Of a stretch of 64,000 bases of DNA, positions 26,601-36,800 are shown piece after piece (position 1 is the first letter of the stretch; every line of letters starts with the position of its first letter). This DNA comes from Pterobdella sp. o SKG-2022 (lineage: Eukaryota > Annelida > Clitellata > Hirudinida > Piscicolidae), in assembly GCA_964035795.1 (NCBI GenBank), contig OZ038323.1, forward strand, positions 1,894,744-1,958,743, in the 5' to 3' direction. The notes beneath the pieces are model-generated. The model ran no database searches and had not been told where the DNA came from. It saw only the letters and a program-made list of their open reading frames with translations. The translations under genes were made by a program, and so were the position numbers.

Positions 26601-29535
26601 CGACAGACATCCTATGGGCTCATAAAATATAAATTGAAGACAAAGTCAAATCAGGATGTACAATGAAAATAACCAGCATTGATCTGTCATCTGCTTTCGA
26701 CACCATAAACAGGAGAAAACTTGAAGAAATTTTAAGCACCATAATCCCAGAAGCTGAACTCAAAATAATCGAACTTCTTTTAACAAACACCACCTTAGCC
26801 ATAAGATAGAATAAAAACACTTGCGAAAGCTTTACCACAAACACAGGATGCTCTCAAGGAGATGCTCTGAGCCTTGTTTTGTTCATGGTATACCTAGAAG
26901 CATGCATGAAAAAGACAAGAAATACCTGCCCAGAATACTCCTATGAACTCATTTACGCCGATGACGTAAATTTCGTCTCACCAAGTGACATTAAACTAGA
27001 TAAAATTGAAGCAATATTCTGCAAATGGGGTCTTCCGCTCAAAAAAAGTAAAACGGAAGAAAGGCTGATTAATGAAGAGAACACTGTGTGGAAGACAATG
27101 AAAATCCTTGGAAGCTACGTCGGAACCTGTGAGGACATCAAAAAAAGAAAAACTCTGGCAACTCTAGCGATGAACAGATTAAACCCAATTTGGAAGAGTG
27201 GGATAAGTGTAAAGAAAAAAATAAAAATTCATAAAGCTTATGTTCTCTCAATTTTCCTATATGGCTGCAGTGCTTGGGCAGACTCTAAAAGCATCAGAAG
27301 CTCAATAGACTCCTTCCAAAGAAAGCATATACAAAGACTGAAAAAAGTTCATTAGCCAAATGTTATGAAAAACGAAGAATGAGACTCCGTCATACCACCA
27401 CTGCACCAGGAAGTGAGACTGAGAAGGTTGAAAATGCTGGGACACATATGCCGTAATGACCCGCCGGCAAAAAACATTTTGGAAAAAGCCTTAAAGAATT
27501 CCAAAAGAAAAACAGGCAGACCACCATCAACTCTTCTCAACACATTAATAAATGACATGAACTCTCAAATTATACATGAACAACATTGAAAAAATCGATA
27601 AAGATGCGTATCGAGGAATTATTGGGACTCATTGTTAACTGTTATTATGTCTAAAGACGAAAATTAATTATATATATATGTTGTTCAGTTGATAAAAGTG
27701 TCTGATCAGAATTGTTTTTGTGATAGTTTAAATCAGTTGTTTAATTAACTTTTCAAAGACATCGCATGTATTTTTCTTCAATATTTTTTAACGAAAAACA
27801 TCAATTAAGAGGAATTTTTGATACATTTATTGAAAATCAAAAGCTATAATTTACGATAAGTTTAGCCTTATGATAAAACACATTTGAAAGAAGAACTTGA
27901 AAAAACTTCCATAAAACACAATATTTCCTTCCATAGCTCCTCTGGGCCCAAATTAGGAGACATACTCATTTAATAAATCAAAACATAAAAAAATATACCA
28001 AAAAGAAATTCAAAAATTAACATGCTCTTGTGATATGAATAAAGCGTTTATTGGCCAAACAAGAGTGAGTATAAAAACCCGAATGAATCAGCACAGGTCT
28101 GGCTTTGAATCAAAAAAGACTGACTCAGAAATATCGGGGATTAGCAAACATGCTCGCTATTGTACCCATGGAAAAATTAACTGGGAGACTCCTGAGATTT
28201 TAGAAATTAAAAAAAAAAACAAGTTTTCACTACAAAAAAATCTCTTGGTGAGGAAGTCTTGAAATAAAAAAGCACAATTCTGTTTTCAATGGCTATAATG
28301 ACCCACAACTCATAGTTAATACTAATGCCTGAAATCCAATATTAAAGAATTTGAAAAAAATTAAACGGGGCAATGACCGAAGGGGGACATAGAGATTAAT
28401 TTCTCTTGATAAAGTGACATCGTTTAGAAAATTATTTTTCTTTGAAGTACTCTTGCACACTTAATTATTTGAAATAATAGCATTGGAATTAAAATAACTT
28501 CTGTTTTTTTGAATAATTAACTAATTCTTAATTATAGTCTTTGAATCACTATATAACCATAGTTACGATTTTATTTTTTTCGCTAACGTTTTATGATAAG
28601 GATAAACTTATCGAAATTTAAAGCTTCCGATTTTCAATAAATGTATTAAAAATTCCTCTTATTTGATGTTTTTTGTTTCAATTGTTTAATTAATGTTTAA
28701 TTAGGTTTCTTAGTCGTGTGTTTTCTCAAATTACTGACATATGAAATGCTCAAGAAAAATACAAGCCCCATATGTCTCGACTTACTAAAGAAACTCAAAA
28801 ACGTTATAATATGCATAAGTTGACCATCACAACGCAACGAAGCTTCGTTTGAACAGTTACGAGGTTTCACAGGTTCATGTATGCATGTTTCTATCTCTCC
28901 AACCTCATTATAACTCAAAAGCTTTCATTTTCAATGCAAACCTACCTCTTCTTTGGTAAAGTCATAGTCGAGACTGAAGTGAAGTCTGCCCAGTTTGTTT
29001 CCTGCCTCCTTATCATCACCGTCCACTGCATCAACATCCGGTTGCACCTGGGTCAAGGGGATTGAGGCCACTGTGTTTTAATGCTGAGTTATATTATTAT
29101 CCTTGTTATTTGTTATATAAATTTATCTGGCGTTTATGTAGCGTTGAATACGAAAGTAAGAAGGAGTTTATAGGTTTGAAGAGTTTGAGACTATCCAGTG
29201 AACTACACAAAATCAATAAAATCAGGGCACAAAAAAAATTTTAATTTTTATCATGAAACTAATTTATTTCCATCACAATATGGTTTATGGCTCCATGAAC
29301 CATTATAATCCTCAACGTTAAGACCCTCACCAACCCTCTCATTATAGAAGAGTCCGAGGTAGTCAGAGTTTGCTAGACCTAGCTTGTCTGGCTTCTTTTT
29401 CTTCTTCCTTCTCATCCTCGTCACATACTTGAGTATGCAGAATAGCATGCAGAGGGATAAGAATGCAGACCCGATCCCGATCAGTATCATGCCCCATATT
29501 GGAACTGAGAGGGTGTGGTCATATGTGGCATTCAT
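20446..29535 (-). CDS. syt1-like: Synaptotagmin-1-like vesicle calcium sensor
   Basis: Nine exons join in frame into about 357 residues. They are 29535-29335 (3' end provisional), 29047-28946, 26053-25979, 24863-24771, 23661-23580, 22336-22245, 21743-21626, 21204-21071 and 20622-20446. All introns are GT-AG and all phases match. The protein has a short lumenal N terminus with an NxT sequon, one membrane segment, a Lys/Arg-rich stop-transfer, a linker, and tandem C2A and C2B domains. The calcium-binding Asp residues are present in both C2 domains: AMD, SDPYV and [10 protein letters not shown] in C2A; KKMD, SDPF and [10 protein letters not shown] in C2B. The polybasic strand [13 protein letters not shown] is in C2B. 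Synaptotagmin-1 and -2 trigger calcium-dependent membrane fusion with SNAREs. A paralogue such as Syt2 cannot be excluded. The introns carry a SINE, a LINE, a PLE and a pentamer array. Confidence 0.95.
20630..20830. repeat. GGTGTGG-type low-complexity tract in Syt intron
   Basis: Degenerate GGTGTGGTGA-like units occupy about 200 bp directly upstream, in sense direction, of the last Syt exon. They read as CACCACACC-rich on the transcript. Apparent open frames over it are repeat artefacts. Confidence 0.75.
21071..21204 (-). CDS. syt1-like: Syt exon 8: C2B polybasic strand
   Basis: It encodes [12 protein letters not shown], then the nine-lysine polybasic segment [14 protein letters not shown], then [19 protein letters not shown]. 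The polybasic face binds PIP2 and SNAREs in known family members. Confidence 0.95.
21290..21420 (+). repeat. Hairpin repeat family copy (decayed)
   Basis: AAAAAGCTAGAATCTTCGAC, then AAATACCGCCTTACTATAAA, then ACGTTT matches the family segment AAAGCTATAATTT, GATAAGTATAGCCTTACC, ATAAAACGTTT, with substitutions. It lies in a Syt intron. Confidence 0.45.
21626..21743 (-). CDS. syt1-like: Syt exon 7: start of C2B
   Basis: It encodes [20 protein letters not shown] and [19 protein letters not shown], with the first C2B calcium-ligand Asp. [18 protein letters not shown] is the matching, highly conserved Syt1 block. It ends in phase 1. Confidence 0.95.
22245..22336 (-). CDS. syt1-like: Syt exon 6: end of C2A and C2A-C2B linker
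   Basis: The phase 1 acceptor CACGACAG is followed by [18 protein letters not shown] and [12 protein letters not shown], then donor AAG|GTGTGT. Use of the downstream CCAG instead would break the frame, so the upstream AG is chosen. Confidence 0.9.
22340..22445. repeat. Minisatellite of about 25 bp units
   Basis: Roughly four degenerate units built on GGGGTCATATAGGGTCATGA lie just upstream, in sense direction, of Syt exon 6. Confidence 0.75.
23580..23661 (-). CDS. syt1-like: Syt exon 5: C2A second calcium loop
   Basis: It encodes [19 protein letters not shown] followed by RFSKHDVIG, with three calcium-ligand Asp residues. It ends in phase 1 (G|GTGAAA). Confidence 0.94.
24543..24722 (+). repeat. 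tRNA-derived SINE (full-length copy, Syt intron)
   Basis: GGTCCGTATAGCTCAGTGG (A box) is followed by TAGAGGATTACACTAATTAG, GGGATCGATCC (B box), the body CAGCACTTGTTCCACAGTG, and a tail of AGCGCTTCCTAATTACCAT. It is antisense to the host gene and only about 50 bp from exon 4. Confidence 0.85.
24771..24863 (-). CDS. syt1-like: Syt exon 4: C2A polybasic and NPVF strand
   Basis: The 31 codons start [17 protein letters not shown] and then [14 protein letters not shown]. The RTLNPVF block is a hallmark of C2A in synaptotagmins. Acceptor TTTCTCAG, donor AAG|GTACCC. Confidence 0.94.
25663..25975. repeat. (ATACA)n pentanucleotide array in Syt intron
   Basis: About 47 perfect ATACA units (25711-25948) lie between imperfect flanks. 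On the transcript it reads TGTAT units. It produces the spurious IVLYC-repeat frames. It abuts the donor of Syt exon 3. Confidence 0.97.
25979..26053 (-). CDS. syt1-like: Syt exon 3: C2A strand with first calcium loop
   Basis: The 25 codons begin [20 protein letters not shown] and end with DPYVR. They carry the first two calcium-ligand Asp residues of C2A. The donor AGG|GTTCGT is only a few bases from a 240-bp pentanucleotide array in the following intron. Confidence 0.93.
26351..26632 (+). pseudogene. LINE RT fingers segment
   Basis: The 93-residue segment covers the RT fingers up to TDILWAHKI. An in-frame stop is followed by continuing RT homology ([20 protein letters not shown]), so the stop is a mutation. 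Confidence 0.8.
26879..27355 (+). pseudogene. LINE RT palm and thumb segment
   Basis: The 158-residue frame carries the YADD catalytic box and the downstream ILGSYVGT and [13 protein letters not shown] motifs, ending [17 protein letters not shown]. It lacks the N-terminal RT part owing to earlier stops. Confidence 0.82.
27752..28690 (+). mobile_element. Truncated Penelope-like element with inverted ends
   Basis: A GIY-YIG fragment (28035-28262) reads [20 protein letters not shown], then [17 protein letters not shown]. It matches the PLE at 13.1 kb and is followed by the shared post-nuclease sequence YNDPQL. It lies between inverted arms: 27752-27900 and the reverse complement at 28555-28690 share ACATCAATTAAGAGGAATTT and ACATTTATTGAAAATC. 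The RT is missing. It is nested in the same Syt intron as the preceding LINE. Confidence 0.82.
28035..28262 (+). pseudogene. PLE GIY-YIG nuclease fragment
   Basis: [16 protein letters not shown] keeps an IGQT and the conserved Arg/His. The GIY half lies in a neighbouring frame upstream, so the domain is broken. Confidence 0.75.
28946..29047 (-). CDS. syt1-like: Syt exon 2: linker and start of C2A
   Basis: It carries an acidic linker ([16 protein letters not shown]) and then [14 protein letters not shown], the first strand of C2A. In Syt1 the equivalent is a KLGKLQYSLDYDF block. It has acceptor GACCCAG and donor GAG|GTAGGT, and is 34 codons long at phase 0/0. Confidence 0.92.
29335..29535 (-). 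CDS. syt1-like: Syt exon 1: lumenal tip, membrane segment, basic stretch
   Basis: From the ATG the frame reads [14 protein letters not shown], then the hydrophobic helix [20 protein letters not shown], then [15 protein letters not shown]. Cys residues at the inner membrane face could be palmitoylated, as in Syt1. The open frame continues upstream of this ATG to 29661, so a longer start is possible. The donor is uncertain: AGG|GTTGGT (end 29335) and AAC|GTTGAG (end 29317) are both phase 0 and fit the next exon. Confidence 0.8.
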
Positions 29536-29661
29536 GAAATTTATGGGGTAGAATCTATATGAATGGAATGGTAGACATTTAAGATGAGGGAACCAAGACA
29601 AGATTTTGTCATCTTCTAGACAGGGATTCGAACCTTCGACCTTCTCTTTACGCTTCACCAA

Positions 29662-32600
29662 CTAATTTTCTATCTCAAGCTAATCATAACTTTTTCACGT
29701 CGTTTAAATATAATGAGAATCTAAATGTTTCATTTTGCTTCCATATATATTGACATATCCATCTAACGCCTTCATCTTTTGAAATTTGTGTGTTTGTGGC
29801 TTCCAAACACCCCCAAGCGTCAAAAGTCGTCTGCTCATTATATAGCGCTGTGTTGATATCTCATTAAACGAAACCCACACTATCACAAACAGCTTTGAGC
29901 AAGAAAAACGTTTTTGAAGATTTTTGAGGTTTTGAAATATTTAAGAAACTCAATAGTTTTATTATTGAAATTATATTCTCTTAATGACCTTATACTTTAA
30001 AATTTTGACGATTGAAGTTTTTGAAAAAAAGAATGAAATTAAAATCAAAAACTCACTTTCCGAAAATATTTGTAAGCTCATTTTAAGATTGCACCTTATT
30101 TAAAGGCATTTTTCAAACTTTAAAATCGACACTTCAAATCACCAAGTTACATTCCCAATAGCATCAGTTATTGAGTACATCAACAACTCAAACTTGTTGT
30201 CATACAACGTCCTCAAACCATAGCACATATGCATTTTAATATCCAAATAACATCCTTCCTAGCCTGTGGTATAGTTAAAGGATTTTTTTATATGTATTGT
30301 AAAAGTTGATCGATTTTCATAATCAATGTTTTCCACACAGTTGAAAAATGTTGACTTGATGGTACAATATTTAACATTTGTGAACTTAAACTGTATATAG
30401 GATGAATAAAAATATAGTATTTTTGAATAATAAGATTATATTATTTATAAATAATAGTGTTAAATTATTTAAAATAGTGATAGTGTGGTATTATTTTATC
30501 CATCAACAACAATAAAATATTGTTTTATTATTTATAAATCAATTATATTCATAAATAACGCCTGAATAAATGAAAAACCTTAAATGACTTGACCTCATCT
30601 GTATATGATTCAAATATTTCATAACCCTCATTAATGTATATATAATTCGAAACAAAAGTTGAGTTATGAATGGAAAAATGGAAGAATCTAATTGAATCGA
30701 ATAATTTAACACGTGATGTATCGTCTGTTGATTTGAAGGGTGGCCATCTTTGATTTGATATAATTCAAGGACCCTTGAGGTTATGAAAAAGATTTATTTT
30801 TAAAAAATTATCTATTTTTTTGTCAGTTAGCTCATTTTTATTTAAAAATGAATTAAATTTCAATTGGAGTTATTCAAATCGAACGCTTCGAAGAATTGTT
30901 TAAAGAACTTGAAGATTTTAAAAATTTTATAAACCATCAAGTGTTTGATTTGAGAAATTTTTTAAAAAGTTTATTTTTTTTATTAAAACGTTTGATCAAA
31001 TGTGTTGAAGGGAAGAAGACATACTACAGATCACACATAATGAATGGCTACATGTTTTGTAAAAATGTCACTGCATATCGATTTAAAAGATTTTTTTGAA
31101 AATCAATTCTATGGTTAAAAAATTGAAAATAACTAATATAAAGTTATCAGAGTTTCAAGTGTTTATAATTTTAAAATTAACGATTTATTTATATTTGTTG
31201 AAATTCAAAAAGATTTTTACCACTACAAGTACACAAAAAATCCAAACTATGTTCTAAAGCAAAGAAATCAAAATTTTTAAAAAACCAGAAAAGAAAACCT
31301 AGAGTCATTGGTTGGGATGTATAAAAATTGAGATATTTTCGGTGGTATTAAAAATGTTTTCATGTTCACCAATGCATTCAGCTTGCAAAAACATCACAGT
31401 GAGGGAGGTGACAGTGGTGGATGCATGGTGGTGTATTGTTCAATATGTTCACCATTCGATCATAGGAACATATTCACAGTTCTTTTATGCTGATGAGCAG
31501 TTGAGATGAGAGGGTGGATAGTTATGGGAGGGTAGGAACTGATTTAGTATTCATAAAAATAGAAATGATCAAAAAATAAATTATAAGAGAAAGGAAAATA
31601 ATAATAAAGTTATGATGGATTGAATCATAATGATAAAAACAACAATTAAGTTGTTTATGAACAAGTAGTATTCAACAATTTTAAACGTCGATTTATGGAA
31701 AAATTTCAGTGAATTTATTGAGCATAAAAAGCTATAACTTTTGCTAGATTTAACATCATCAGGAAATATTAACGAAAAAGTTTATTTAGTAGCTATGGTT
31801 AACAAGAACTTTTAACAGTGGCTATAAATATAAACATCTGGTCATTAATTATCAGTAAATTGTTAGGATAATAACAAAATAATAATATAGTTTGAAGTGA
31901 GCATACTCTTTCTACACCACATTTAAGATGTCATTGTCCAGACTGCCAAAACGATAAGATATTTATACACCACCTAGCGAGTTTAAAGTAATCAATAGTT
32001 TTGATGTGTCAAAAATCCGATGAATTATTTTCCAAATTAAAATTAGATTAACAGTAATATTTAATTTTTGTTTGTTATTTAGGGAAGCTTACAACAGAGG
32101 TGAAAAAGTTGATATCTTAAATTCATATTGCGAAGTTTAAGAAAGTATAATAGAATTCAGTTTTTTGAATTATAATTCAAATCGATTGAGCCAAGTAAAA
32201 TTCAAAAAATTCGGTTTTTTGAGATTAATGGTAACATTTCATGTATGTGACATATACTGAAAGCAGAACGCAACAAGCCTAATATTTTTAAATTCTCATT
32301 GAATCCTCATATGATATGACTATCATGTGACTATATCGAATTATAGTAATAAAAAAACAAATAATATTATAGTAGCATGAAATTGTTAAAATCTTCAAAA
32401 CCACTTTAATGTATCTATTCATATATAGTCATAACATTTTTATATTATAAATTAGAAATTTTTCAATGTTATGATTAAAATATAATGAAAAAATAACTGA
32501 AATACTAATTTCATGCAATTAATTAAAAATATAAATTTAAAATAAAAATGATTCTAGTTTTTTAAATATTAGAGATCGTAAATTTCCAAGCTTAGTCTAC

Positions 32601-32667
32601 TTTTATCACTTGCTATTTGGTATAAATCTTATCTGGTTTCTCCTCGTACAGAAAAATATGTTTTGAA
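29662..32667. promoter_or_regulatory. Spacer between divergent Syt and TRAPPC12
   Basis: About 3 kb separates the first recognisable exons of two genes transcribed away from each other, so promoters and 5' non-coding exons of both should lie here. I cannot point to a defined TATA or initiator. It also contains a hairpin-family repeat (about 31660-31810) and a CATGAAA-type dispersed motif near 32372. The ORFs are short and unsupported. Confidence 0.5.
31660..31810 (+). repeat. Hairpin repeat family copy (decayed)
   Basis: GTCGATTTATGGAAAAATTT, then GAATTTATTGAGCATAAAAA, then GCTATAACTTTTGCTAGATT follows the family order. The hairpin is decayed. Confidence 0.55.
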
Positions 32668-33828
32668 ATGGCATCATCAAATAAAGAAATTTTATCAAAA
32701 ATTCAGTCTGTTGATAGCATATGTTCACGAGATAGTGAAGATGAAATCTTTCCAAGAGAAAAACAACTAAAAGAAAACTTCGAGACAACAAGTCAAATTA
32801 ATAAGTCTTTGGAAAATATAGTCTTAGAAGCACCAAAGGATTCTCGAACTGAAAAAGAGGATTTTAATGAGAACTTAAATAACAGTAATTCAGCTTTTAA
32901 TGAGGATTTTAAGGTTGGAAGCCATATTGAAGTTGTAGATTCTGTTGAGAAAGAAGAATTTTTAGAAAAGTCATTTCAAACTGCAAATGAAGATTTAATC
33001 ACCAACAAAGAAAATGTTGATGGTGCTGTAGTTGATATTTCAGAAGACTTACATTTTGATCCAGAATTTTCAAAACAACTAGAACTGACAGAGGAAGAAA
33101 ACAAAAAAGAAAGTCTTGAATATGAGTCAATTAATAATGAAAGTAGTAATGAAGGTATCAATGAAAATTACATTGAAAATGAAGACAAACTAGACAAGAA
33201 TGATCTTGATAATAAGCATTCTGAACAAAACTTTATAAATGTAGATGAATCTACACAAAACAATGATAATGATGGGATAGAACATTTGAGGGTGAAACAC
33301 ACGAGCACTTCTGAAGAAGTAGTTGAGGTGAGTTTTGAAGAAGTTAAAGGGCAATTGCCTATTTCAAACAGCTCCAAAAGTCTACTCAAGTTTTTCAATG
33401 ATTCTTCTGCTTCCAAGCTCGCTGTTAAAAATATTGATGAAGATGGAAAAAATTTTTTTGATTCATTTACTGCAAGTCAAAAAGATAAAGAATCTGAAAA
33501 CAATGAGTTTGGAGGCATGGCTCTGCTCGAGACAAAAATTCCCACCACTATCATCTCACAAACAACAGAACTGCCAAAAAACCCTTCCAACACTTTCATC
33601 AATAACATTACAGATTCTGTCAACTTTTCATCATCAGGTCCCACTAACCAACCAATCAACCCATCCTCTGTCAATCCATATCCCAACTTACCTGACTCTT
33701 CGTTTGATGCTTGGATTCCTCCTAAGGAGACAACCATCACTCTCTCAACCCTTCTCACTATCTCTCCTTCAATTCCTCTCCCCATTGAACAACTCACCTT
33801 ACCAGGCATCATAATATCCCATCGCTTG
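32668..33828 (+). CDS. TRAPPC12: TRAPPC12 exon 1: disordered acidic N terminus
   Basis: The 387 codons start MASSNKEILSKIQS. The exon is rich in Glu, Asn and Ser with no fold predicted by eye, as in other TRAPPC12 proteins. The conserved end is SSFDAWIPPKE and PIEQLTLPGIIIS. The donor is TTG|GTTAGT at phase 0. The ATG is the first in a long open frame; no upstream in-frame codon extends it convincingly. Confidence 0.88.
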
Positions 33829-36800
33829 GTTAGTATCAGTTCTATATAACTATTGTTTACTCTAATTATTAAACCACCAACAACAAATGATTATGGTGTC
33901 CATAGTTCTTAAACAAGAGTTTCTAATTTCAATAATTTGAATCTTATTTTGTAACCAGTTATTTTTCAAGTTCATAGTCACATTTCTCATGGAGTTTTAT
34001 TTGAGTTTGAAAAATAACTAAATAAACACATATAATCTCAAACCAATATAAAAATAACATATACACTTGTGCAGTGGAGACAAACATGAATACACTCATT
34101 ATCACACCACTCCACCAAGCACCCTGACAATAGCGAAAACCCCATACAACATAATCCATAGAATGACCCAGTAGTGGAGCTGATGGACAAGTACCTGGAA
34201 AAAGATGCAGCTGTCGTGAGAGTGATGGACTGCAAGCAAGTGCCTCAGAATCTCCAGGGGCTTCTCACTCTCATTGTTTGTTGATTTTGTCATCTTATCA
34301 TCATATTTATAAAGCACTCTTCATAACAAAAGACATTTGATTGATTCTCGAACCAATTGATTCAAAATAGTTCACATCAACATACAGCCACAATCATTGA
34401 TGCACACATTATACAAATGACTACCATTCAACCTCATCATACAAACATCACCACTTCATCTCAGCACAATGGCAGTCTGAGAGCAGCTATAGAATTGACT
34501 GGAAATCTGCTGACGTCATGTGGACAAGGACCTGGAAAACTTAACCTCCCTTCCTCCCACTCCACCTTCTCCTTGCAGGTCTTGCTTTGTTCATGTTAAA
34601 TATTGGATTTGAGCATTAAAATGCATCGAAAACAGTGCCTATAGTTGAAGGCTGCTTTTCTGTTATAACCTGCATAACATTAAACTCTCTGGTATGAAGT
34701 ATCAAAAAATCGATATTTTAGTATCGTTTCCATTAGGCTTGGCAGAGGATCCTTGTTGACAATGTCAAGACAAACTGCCCAAGTGTGAGAACGAGGGTTT
34801 TTGAATTAAATAAATAAAATAGTTTATTTTTTAAAATTCGATTTAAGTAATAACAATTGAATCAATTACAAGTATGATTATATATCTACTGATATCAACA
34901 CCTGACACAACAGTTATGGCTGTGCAGATTCTCCTTGTTACACCGCTTGGGTCTGCATTCATTGGCTGAGGAAGAGTGGAAGGCATTTCATAACCTCGAC
35001 ACTCCAGATCTTTATTACCAGTTCCATCTGACCAAGTACCCTGGTCGTAAAGGTTTGTATTAGTGGGTTGGCCCTCCGATCTAATCGTGACAGTATTTAT
35101 GATGAGTTTAAACACAATTCTCTTGACTCTGAAAAATATATTTGGGGTAGTAATAATGGAATTCAATGGACGTATAAAGATCTTTTAACTCATGCTTGTA
35201 AGGAAACAGACGTACAATGATAGTGGTGATGTTTAAAGCCGTTAAAAACGAACCAGACACGCACACACACACACACACACAAAAGGATCCATGGTTCCAT
35301 TCGAGATGCGTCTATTGCAGGCACAGCACCACAGATACATGGGCAGACCTCAGCAGTGCTTGCAGCTGCTGTGCTTCTGCCTGGCCATCGTCAAGGAGGT
35401 GCATCGGATCTTTAGATTTCTGTTCATTATGCTTAGTTTTAACGTCTCTTATTTGTTATGCTCATTTAGTTAATGTCTCCAAGTTTCATTATGTTTTACA
35501 TTCTTAGTCGTCCTTCAAGTGACGCAAAAGAAGGATTTAAAAGCTTTTGAGGCATGAGTTGATTTGTATCATTATCATCATCAACTTTTTTATCCCAGCA
35601 TACCACACATCATCATCATCATCATCTGCTGACATAGCTATATACATGAGTGTTATCATCACCATGACACTTCAATATATTCTTTACTAAAATAAAAAAC
35701 AATGAAAACTCATTGATGACGTCATCAGATCAAGAAAAACGTCACGAAAGGTTTGAGTGAGGATGGAAATACTAGCAGGATGGGTGAGGAAATGAATGGA
35801 CAGAAAAAGAAAGGTTGTCTATAAATAACTTCTGGGATGTCATGCTTTTGTTATTTTTGTTATTCTTGATATTATTTTTATTATTTACTTTATTATGTTT
35901 CATTTTTGTTATTTGTTTAATTTATCTGTTATGAATATTAATATGATTATATTTTAATAATATGGAGACATAATTTCAATATTTTTATTATTAGTAGAAT
36001 ATAAATTATTGTTAGCGCCTTGTGGAACCAATTATTTGCGAAACCAACACTCCAGCTAAGGGCAAACAAGTGGTCGAATTATTTACTTACTATTATTAAT
36101 ATAGTTGTTATTATTTTTATTATTATTAAAACTGTCACCCAGAGTCCCTGTCACTATGGACCACCCGAAAGTTGAGGGTGCTATACTGCATGGCTGACTG
36201 CCTGCTGCACATCAAGGTTGAGTCTTCACCATATATAAGAAGTTATTGTATTATCAGTCCTACCATACTATTAGTCCTACCATTCTATGAGATGTTATAT
36301 ATGATGAGTCATGAGTCGTTTGTGTCTGAGTGTTTTTTTAACCTGTTCGATACATTACAAGACGCAGTATAGGTCCTGTGCATGACGTTAAAAGGCACCT
36401 GTCCAAGGCATGACATTAAAAGGTATCTACTTAGCACCCTAGCGTTTAGGCCTGCTAGTTGGTGGAGCTGCTATCCTTTCAGGGTACAAATCTAAACAAC
36501 CCTTTCCTGTCTTCCAGTAATCCTTTGAACTTACTAGTTTTATCTTGTTTCAAGATAATCTTTTGGAGAACCCCACACATACTGTTTCATCAGTCTGCTC
36601 TCATCAGGCTAGGTTCTTAGGACAAGTTCTTAATGTGCAAAGAAACATCCTAAAACCAACACTAACAGCCTGATGATGAAGATAGGGTACGTTCCTAATC
36701 TACACGGCGGAACATGAGGGTAATAAAAAAAATGCATTATAAATTTATATAAATATAACTTATAAATAAAAAGCTATATAAATGAATTTTTTGATATTTT

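Larger units (their letters stand above)
26150..27650 (+). mobile_element. Non-LTR retrotransposon (RT) in Syt intron
   Basis: The frame fragments read [67 protein letters not shown] (RT domain A), [15 protein letters not shown] (B), [15 protein letters not shown] (C), and [19 protein letters not shown] with [19 protein letters not shown]. At least two in-frame stops (near 26632 and 26807) and frame changes make it a pseudoelement. It is 5'-truncated, with no endonuclease visible. The clade is not assigned; it is APE-type by its thumb and C-terminal style. Confidence 0.88.

Noticed and set aside
33335..33814. 159-codon frame inside TRAPPC12 exon 1
   Set aside because: It is the +1 shadow of the long exon. 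The DAWIP and QLTLPG motifs are in the main frame.
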